Of a stretch of DNA of 64,000 nucleotides, positions 58,733 to 64,000 are shown piece after piece; the stretch's first letter is position 1, and every line of letters begins with the position of its first letter. The position numbers were made by a program, and so were the translations under genes. The DNA is from a bacterium (GTDB lineage: Bacteria; Bacteroidota; Bacteroidia; Bacteroidales; Muribaculaceae). The stretch is taken from assembly GCA_004563195.1 (NCBI GenBank), contig SFTJ01000001.1:1-64000 (forward strand), in the 5' to 3' direction. The notes below the pieces were generated by a model. It made no database searches. It was not told the DNA's origin and saw nothing but the letters and a program-made list of their open reading frames with translations.

Positions 58733-60937
58733 CTATAATTTGCCCGTAAGTCGCAGCGCTATGGCATCGGCAATGAGCGGAATGGAACATTCGTTCACTC
58801 CTGCCTGAACAAGCCATTTCACATCTTTATCCCATTTGTTGCGGAAGGTTTCGATATTGCTTTCGCAAAGCGTATAGGCGTTGTAATAATATGCCATAGC
58901 TTCCTCAAAATGGTTTTCGGCTAGGCACAGATGTCCGAAATTAATATAATCGGCAAGTTCGAGCTTTAAGTTATCTATTATCTTATTGTAGTATTTGCGG
59001 CTTTGCTCGAAATCTTTTTTCAAGAACAGGCACCATGCAAGAGGTCGCCATGCCGAGTTATCTTTATTGTCGATATAGTCTACCTTATAATATAGAGTTA
59101 TGGCTTCGTCTATCTTACCGTCTTCGAGAAGATAATGTCCGGCTTGCAGGTTGAGAGAAACGCTGTCGGGGTTTAATTCGAGTGCCTTATTCATATACTT
59201 AGATGCCTCATCGGTCTGGCCTAAAGTTCTGTAACACTGCGCTATGCGCTTTATATTCCACACATCGTTCTCTTTGGCAAGCGAATACTTCAGATAATAC
59301 TTCAGTGCCTTACGATGCTCCTTAATGTTTTGATATGCAAACGCCAACTTTTGCAAATAGATGGTGTTAACATTCTTACACTCAGCAAGCAGCATCTCGT
59401 AGTATGAAGCAGCTTCCTTGTATCGCTTCGACTCGAAGTAAGTATCTGCCACAGAAGATATTATAACCTCATTCTTAAAGTAAGGTTGCAAAGCCTCGAT
59501 AGCCATGAGATTCATATTACTTTTGAAAATATCGGCAAACTCGGCGCGACGTGAGAACAACTTGAAGAAGCGATACATATCCTTTATCACACTATTCACC
59601 ACCAAGAGGCGTTCTTCTTGAGGATTGGGAATATCGGAAAGTTCGCCCAATTCCTGGTCGGGCAAATCGAACTGTTGCTGCAGCATGTCGCGCTGAGCAC
59701 CTGCCAGTTGGCCCATCGATAGGGCAAACGAGAACTTATCGCTATCGCACAAGTAGCTCGACTTGTCGATTATTGTCTTTATCGAGTCGGTGGTGCCGGC
59801 AAGAGCCTTGGCAACATGAGAGTTATCGTAATGGAATGGTCGGAACCAATTGTAAAGCTGCTTAAAGAACGGGAAATTCTTCAGTCGCACAAATGTGTTC
59901 ATAAACACATCGTTACCCTTGCTTTGCAATTCGCTAAATTCCCTTATCTTTTTGGTTATACCCGATTTGTCGAGCTTATCTTTCCACTCGGGATTCTCCT
60001 CAAGATTCGACAAATCGAGCACTCCGTTTCCTTTCTTTGCTTCTTCGATTATATCGGGTGCCAAATTCATCAAGCCAGGCATTATGTCCTTCTCAAGTTG
60101 ACGGGTGATGTCGTCGGTATACTTGGCTTTCACCAAATTAATGAAAATGCCCTGCAAATCTTCACTAAAACTCTCTATTTCGCCAAGCATAGCTAATTGC
60201 TTGTCGATGTCATCATATATAGTGGTGCGGCGGCTATGGCGATACATAGCTATCACGGCATACACCAATGCTCGCATTGCTATTGCCGAGTCCTCCCGTT
60301 CGCCGGGACGCACATATTGTCCATAAGTATTAAGCAATATCAATAGTTTTTGTTCATCGAAGAACTGTAGCAAGCTCAAAAATATGGCACCAAGCATAAG
60401 CTGTTTGAAGTGCGTGTGGTAGTGCGCATTCACATCTACGCAGGCTTTCATCACATCCATATCGGCAGCCGAAGCCGGGAACGATGTCCAAATATACGAA
60501 AACAAATCACTCTCAAGTTTTTCGCGATACTCATACATGGCATTCTTGTCGACCAGAAGCGAATCGGCAATGCTTGCATTGCACTTCTCATAGTCGCCAA
60601 GCAAGCTCATGGCGTCGGCAATGCGACTGCTCCTGCGTATGTAGAAGAGTTCGGTCGACTTTGCGGCATTGATTTCAGCCACAAGCCTATCGGTGAGAAA
60701 AAACATATCCTTCGCTATACGGTTGAGCATATTGTCTCGTTCGGGATCGTCATATCCCTTCACCATATAGTCGAGCATATATTTATAAGAATCGAAAAGC
60801 GACGAAAACTCGCGTTTCAATGCATCGTTATCGGTTTTTGCCACAAGTTGCTCCATGCCCCTGAAGGCAGCAAAATAGTTATGGCTGAGAATCCACCTGT
60901 TAATGTCGTTTTTTTCGTTCAGAAGATTGATGTTCAT
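58733..60937 (-). CDS. Large TPR-repeat protein
   Basis: 734 residues from ATG 60937 (MNINLLNEKND); an upstream GTG at 60979 is possible but less likely. No signal peptide, so probably cytoplasmic. Long helical N-terminal region, then TPRs from about residue 450: DTYFESKRYKEAASYYEMLLAECKN, LAFAYQNIKEHRKALKYYLKY, IAQCYRTLGQTDEASKYMNKALELNPDSVSLNLQAGHYLLEDGKIDEAITLYYKVDY, and LCLAENHFEEAMAYYYNAYTLC. Function unknown; it may scaffold a complex. Confidence 0.8.
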   Translation of the reverse strand: MNINLLNEKNDINRWILSHNYFAAFRGMEQLVAKTDNDALKREFSSLFDSYKYMLDYMVKGYDDPERDNMLNRIAKDMFFLTDRLVAEINAAKSTELFYIRRSSRIADAMSLLGDYEKCNASIADSLLVDKNAMYEYREKLESDLFSYIWTSFPASAADMDVMKACVDVNAHYHTHFKQLMLGAIFLSLLQFFDEQKLLILLNTYGQYVRPGEREDSAIAMRALVYAVIAMYRHSRRTTIYDDIDKQLAMLGEIESFSEDLQGIFINLVKAKYTDDITRQLEKDIMPGLMNLAPDIIEEAKKGNGVLDLSNLEENPEWKDKLDKSGITKKIREFSELQSKGNDVFMNTFVRLKNFPFFKQLYNWFRPFHYDNSHVAKALAGTTDSIKTIIDKSSYLCDSDKFSFALSMGQLAGAQRDMLQQQFDLPDQELGELSDIPNPQEERLLVVNSVIKDMYRFFKLFSRRAEFADIFKSNMNLMAIEALQPYFKNEVIISSVADTYFESKRYKEAASYYEMLLAECKNVNTIYLQKLAFAYQNIKEHRKALKYYLKYSLAKENDVWNIKRIAQCYRTLGQTDEASKYMNKALELNPDSVSLNLQAGHYLLEDGKIDEAITLYYKVDYIDNKDNSAWRPLAWCLFLKKDFEQSRKYYNKIIDNLKLELADYINFGHLCLAENHFEEAMAYYYNAYTLCESNIETFRNKWDKDVKWLVQAGVNECSIPLIADAIALRLTGKL

Positions 60938-61028
60938 ATCGAATATATTAACAATATATTTGTGATTTATTTGAGGCACACAATGTGGAATTATGAGCCT
61001 TTTGGTCTAAATGTCGCAAATCTTATGC

Positions 61029-61036
61029 CAAAGATA
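61029..61036 (-). promoter_or_regulatory. -7 box for the large TPR gene
   Basis: Minus-strand TATCTTTG 91 bases before ATG 60937. Confidence 0.55.
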
Positions 61037-61099
61037 AACACAAAGTTTTTTATACAAAAAATTCGAAACACAATAATTGATTATTTAACATTAATGATG

Positions 61100-61107
61100 T
61101 AATTTTG
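61100..61107 (+). promoter_or_regulatory. -7 box for the DUF4293 gene
   Basis: TAATTTTG 52 bases before ATG 61160, divergent from the TPR promoter. Confidence 0.6.
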
Positions 61108-61159
61108 TAGTACCGAACTAAACGAAACTATAAACAATAATTAATCATAAAATTCTATC

Positions 61160-61606
61160 ATGGTAATCCAACGATTGCAAAACCTTTATCTTTTTCTATC
61201 GGCTGTATTAATGACTGTATTTGCATATGTTAATGTATTTTTTGTAGAGTCGGCCGACCTTTCGCTTTCAGTGGGCTGCATGGGAACCTATGATGTCAAC
61301 GGCTTGTCATTATCTCCGATATCGATTGTGCTCGCTGTGTTGGCTGTAGTTCTTCCTTTACTCACATTGTCGAAATTCAAGTTATTAAAGTTACAAAAGT
61401 CGCTTTGCGCCGTATGCTTAGTGGCCAAGTTAGGTTTGATTGCATACCTTGCAATTACCATTTTCGGTCAGTATTCGGCATCGAGTGTTGCTGTGAACTA
61501 TATGGCAGTGGCTTTAATTGCGGCAGCCGCAGTTCTCGACTTGTTAGCGCGCCGCGGAATAGCACACGACATAAAGTTGCTACGCGACAGCGACCGAATC
61601 CGTTAA
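61160..61606 (+). CDS. DUF4293 membrane protein
   Basis: 148 residues with four hydrophobic helices: LYLFLSAVLMTVFAYVNVFF, SPISIVLAVLAVVLPLLTL, LCAVCLVAKLGLIAYLAITIF, YMAVALIAAAAVLDLLA. N-terminal MVIQRLQNLYLF is the usual start of DUF4293 proteins, which are largely restricted to Bacteroidetes and of unknown role. The NhaD gene follows 102 bases later. Confidence 0.88.
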   Translation: MVIQRLQNLYLFLSAVLMTVFAYVNVFFVESADLSLSVGCMGTYDVNGLSLSPISIVLAVLAVVLPLLTLSKFKLLKLQKSLCAVCLVAKLGLIAYLAITIFGQYSASSVAVNYMAVALIAAAAVLDLLARRGIAHDIKLLRDSDRIR

Positions 61607-61708
61607 CAATATAACCGTCAAAACCACAAAAACTAATTCTATCGATTGTTATTATCCACGAGGATAATTAATAATCTAAAAACAAAAAGAGTCATATAAT
61701 AAAATATT

Positions 61709-63046
61709 ATGGTAGCAATAATGATAGTGGTGTTCGTTATTGGTTATCTAATGATAGCCTCCGAACACGTACTTAAAATCAACAAAGCAGTATTTGCACT
61801 ATTGATGTGTGGCTTACTTTGGGCAACATATTCAATAGGCACACACGACCAGGATCTGTCATATCGACTGGTAGAAGCACTGGGCGACACATGTGAAATT
61901 GTAGTGTTCTTAATTGGCGCAATGACTATTGTAGAACTTATCGACAAGTACGATGGCTTTGCATTTATCACTCGCCGCATCACTGCACAAAACAAGCGCA
62001 ACTTGATGTGGGTGATAGCTTTCTTATCGTTCTTTATGTCGGCCATTCTCGACAATATGACCACAACTATTATTATGGTGATGATGTTGCGCCGCTTGAT
62101 TAGCAATAATCGCGAGCGCTGGAAATATGCCGGTGTAATTATCATAGCAGCCAATAGTGGCGGTGCGTGGTCGCCCATCGGTGATGTTACCACCATTATG
62201 CTGTGGATGAAGAATTATGTCACTTCGCTCAACCTTATAGCTTATCTGATAGTGCCTTGCATAGTATCGGTGGTTATTCCGGTATTCATAGCATCGCGTT
62301 GCGTAAAAGACGAGCCGCTCGAACCTCTTAATGAAAACGATAAGCGCGAGGGCGAATCGTTATCGATTACGCGTCCGAGATTGAGCAAACTTATTCTTAT
62401 TACCGGTGTGTTGTCGCTATTGTTTGTGCCTATTTTTAAGTCGGTTACCGGACTACCTCCATATATGGGTATCCTTATCTCACTCGGTGCAATGTGGCTT
62501 TTGACCGAAATCGTGGTCAACAAGTACGACCTCGACAAGATGATGAAAGGTCGCATATCATCGGCACTGCGCAGCATCGATATGTCGACTATTCTATTCT
62601 TCCTTGGCATCTTGATGGCTGTGAGCGCACTCCAGCAAGCCAATTTGCTCAGCAATCTTGCCCACTTGCTCGATTCTGAGATACACGAACCTTACACCAT
62701 CAATGGTATCATAGGTGTATTGTCGTCGATTGTGGATAATGTGCCCCTTGTGGCTGCATGTATGAATATGTATCCGGTCACCACCGAAGCCATTATGAAT
62801 GCTTCTGCCGACCCGGCTTATTTGCAATACTTCATACAAGATGGCTTGTTCTGGCACTTGCTTACATTCTGCGCCGGTGTAGGTGGCAGTATTATGATTA
62901 TAGGCTCTGCTGCAGGTGTTGTGGCTATGGGCATCGAGAAGATTCCGTTCATGTGGTATCTCAAACGATTCTCAATTATGGCGTTTTCTGGCTATATGGC
63001 AGGTATATTCACCATTTGGATCGAAAGTTTCATCATTGAATTCTAA
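61709..63046 (+). CDS. nhaD: Na+/H+ antiporter, NhaD family
   Basis: 445 residues with about 12 membrane segments. Core motifs: FMSAILDNMTTTIIMVMMLRR (conserved DN in a discontinuous helix) and ANSGGAWSPIGDVTTIMLW. VGGSIMIIGSAAGVVAMG supplies the second conserved glycine-rich helix. Exports Na+ in exchange for protons. A bidirectional terminator follows. Confidence 0.95.
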   Translation: MVAIMIVVFVIGYLMIASEHVLKINKAVFALLMCGLLWATYSIGTHDQDLSYRLVEALGDTCEIVVFLIGAMTIVELIDKYDGFAFITRRITAQNKRNLMWVIAFLSFFMSAILDNMTTTIIMVMMLRRLISNNRERWKYAGVIIIAANSGGAWSPIGDVTTIMLWMKNYVTSLNLIAYLIVPCIVSVVIPVFIASRCVKDEPLEPLNENDKREGESLSITRPRLSKLILITGVLSLLFVPIFKSVTGLPPYMGILISLGAMWLLTEIVVNKYDLDKMMKGRISSALRSIDMSTILFFLGILMAVSALQQANLLSNLAHLLDSEIHEPYTINGIIGVLSSIVDNVPLVAACMNMYPVTTEAIMNASADPAYLQYFIQDGLFWHLLTFCAGVGGSIMIIGSAAGVVAMGIEKIPFMWYLKRFSIMAFSGYMAGIFTIWIESFIIEF

Positions 63047-63074
63047 GCTGATAAGTATCACTTAACAACAAAAC

Positions 63075-63114
63075 AAAATGCAGAATAGACTTTGATAATC
63101 TATTCTGCATTTTT
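63075..63114. terminator. Bidirectional terminator
   Basis: 15-base perfect arms AAAATGCAGAATAGA (63075-63089) and TCTATTCTGCATTTT (63099-63113... ) with a nine-base loop, between nhaD and the convergent AlkD-like gene. Confidence 0.85.
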
Positions 63115-63115
63115 G

Positions 63116-63610
63116 TTACCTGAAGCCGGCAAACTGCTGCACTGTAGTCCAAACCGCTGCCTTATCTTCGATTTTATCCAACGACAACAAGTTGGCTATA
63201 AGCCTGAGTGCCACATACTTCATCATCACTTCTTTTGCATCGGAGCAAAGGCACTGAGCCAATTCGCAGGCAAAGTCGGTGCCACGAAGCAAGCGATGGC
63301 AAAGCACATCGGCCACTTCCACACACTCCACACTGCTGCACCATTCCATAGCTTCATCTATCGTAAACTCCTGTGACGGCATCAGCATCGGAGCCAACAG
63401 ACGGCTCTCACGACAGCCATACTCATCGGTCCATAGGGCAGTTGCCAAGGCTTTATTCTTGCCGGTCTCTGCCGCTATCTGCATAATTTGTGGCAAATTC
63501 AAGCCGAATATCATCTTATGTGGATCGCCGGCTTTGCGCAATGTGTCGGCAAGCATACCATTTCGATATGCAAAGAATTGCTGTTTAATCGTCTTTATAA
63601 TTTCGTTCAT
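63116..63610 (-). CDS. AlkD-like DNA alkylation repair / HEAT-repeat protein
   Basis: 164 residues, all helical. KQQFFAYRNGMLADTLRKAG, GLNLPQIMQIAAETGKNKALATALWTDEYGCRESRLLAPML and EAMEWCSSVECVEVADVLCHRLL fit the N-terminal HEAT-type repeats of AlkD. It is shorter than AlkD (about 230 residues) and the usual catalytic Trp/Asp region is unclear, so activity is uncertain. Lies just upstream of the DPP III gene's 3' end. Confidence 0.65.
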   Translation of the reverse strand: MNEIIKTIKQQFFAYRNGMLADTLRKAGDPHKMIFGLNLPQIMQIAAETGKNKALATALWTDEYGCRESRLLAPMLMPSQEFTIDEAMEWCSSVECVEVADVLCHRLLRGTDFACELAQCLCSDAKEVMMKYVALRLIANLLSLDKIEDKAAVWTTVQQFAGFR

Positions 63611-63703
63611 CAGCTCTTGGTTTTTAGCAAAAAATTAAGGAAGGCATCATGCCCTAATGATATGAGCATGCCTATGCCTTCCTATATTGTCATTAATAGG
63701 TAA

Positions 63704-64000
63704 TTACCACTTGGTGAGAGGAGAGTAGTCGCGCGAATAGCGAAGCATCTGGTCGATGTAGTTCTCCTTGTACGATATCTTCACGTCGGTGATATTGCCA
63801 TCCTTATCGGTAACTGCTTCATACACAGGGTTAACAAAGCCCTTATACGGAGCGATATCGAGTTTGGCATAACGGTCGAGAATTTCCTTGTGAAGGGTTC
63901 TGTCGAGACGCACTGCATAATCTTCCACGAGTTTCTTGCCGGCTGCATAATCGCCTTCGCTCTTTATGCGCTGAATCTCGGCAAGAAGTTTGCCGAATAG
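63704..64000 (-). CDS. C-terminal part of dipeptidyl peptidase III (M49), partial
   Basis: The frame is open from the right edge (64000) to the stop at 63704, 98 residues. LFGKLLAEIQRIKSEGDYAAGKKLVEDYAVRLD and YAKLDIAPYKGFVNPVYEAVTDKDGNITDVKISY match the C-terminal region of Bacteroidetes M49 enzymes (DPP III). The internal GTG at 63928 is not a start. The zinc motif HExxGH would lie upstream, outside the window. Confidence 0.8.
   Translation of the reverse strand, partial: LFGKLLAEIQRIKSEGDYAAGKKLVEDYAVRLDRTLHKEILDRYAKLDIAPYKGFVNPVYEAVTDKDGNITDVKISYKENYIDQMLRYSRDYSPLTKW

Noticed and set aside
1..64000. tRNA, rRNA, CRISPR, transposon or prophage content
   Set aside because: Reading both strands showed no tRNA cloverleaf, no rRNA, no regularly spaced repeat array and no transposase, integrase or phage structural gene.

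Overview
The window is a stretch of a Bacteroidota chromosome, most likely order Bacteroidales; Muribaculaceae is possible, but that is a guess. Three things support this. Promoters repeatedly match the Bacteroidetes -7 box TAnnTTTG, and Shine-Dalgarno sequences are mostly absent. The tmRNA tag is of the GENxYALAA type. The gene complement is also typical: archaeal/eukaryotic-type ProRS, GT3 glycogen synthase, DUF4293, NhaD, a clostripain-family lipoprotein and an M49 dipeptidyl peptidase III. I saw no rRNA, tRNA, CRISPR, transposase or phage genes, so this looks like core chromosome. The interest lies in operon make-up, RNA elements and a few unusual proteins.

Layout. 1-6.4 kb: an OmpA-like protein, proS, a secreted unknown protein, a LysE exporter, an Ntn hydrolase, a DUF486 membrane protein and a YcxB-like protein. 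6.4-8.5 kb: an ECF sigma / anti-sigma / secreted protein operon. 8.6-9.0 kb: the tmRNA gene. 9.1-14.4 kb (minus): a pantothenate-to-CoA cluster, transcribed panB, panC, panD, coaBC, coaX and a DUF2520 dehydrogenase-like gene, behind a long and possibly structured leader. 14.9-16.4 kb: L-rhamnose mutarotase plus a nucleotidyltransferase/GHMP-kinase-like fusion. 16.5-22.5 kb (minus): a thiamine operon under a TPP riboswitch, thiD-thiS-tenI-thiE-thiG-thiC-thiH.

22.7-27.1 kb: dnaE and trxA. 27.3-30.4 kb: galactose genes galK, galM and a sugar nucleotidyltransferase. 30.7-34.6 kb: gyrA and a TPR protein. 34.7-38.3 kb (minus): recJ-recQ, preceded by a 380-base region that folds like a structured RNA. 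38.7-41.9 kb: a clostripain-family lipoprotein, a TPR protein and an HU-like/SPOR membrane protein. 42-45.6 kb (minus): clpB and a polysaccharide-export lipoprotein. 45.7-47.7 kb: a uracil-DNA glycosylase-family protein, DedA and rpe. 48.1-52.3 kb: glycogen synthase and alpha-glucan phosphorylase. 52.4-56.3 kb (minus): dCMP deaminase, S41 protease, 5-formyl-THF cyclo-ligase, a RIC/ScdA-like protein and a LuxR-type regulator in one directon. 56.5-60.9 kb (minus): an M3 peptidase and a large TPR protein. 61.2-63.0 kb: DUF4293 and NhaD. 63.1-64 kb (minus): an AlkD-like protein and the 3' end of a dipeptidyl peptidase III gene.

How the genes work together. Two vitamin/cofactor operons (CoA and thiamine) sit almost back to back, and both appear to carry RNA-level control. 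The CoA cluster encodes each step from ketoisovalerate and aspartate to 4'-phosphopantetheine if the DUF2520 protein is the ketopantoate reductase. Sugar metabolism is represented by galactose uptake chemistry, a rhamnose/fucose-type mutarotase module and a glycogen make/break pair. Several genes (near 3454, 39955, 40847 and 46329) start only 4-6 bases after a -7 box, suggesting leaderless mRNAs. No defence or mobile system was found. The best candidates for something undescribed are the DUF2520 enzyme in the pan cluster, the nucleotidyltransferase/GHMP fusion, the RIC-like/LuxR pair and the structured RNA regions upstream of panB and recJ.
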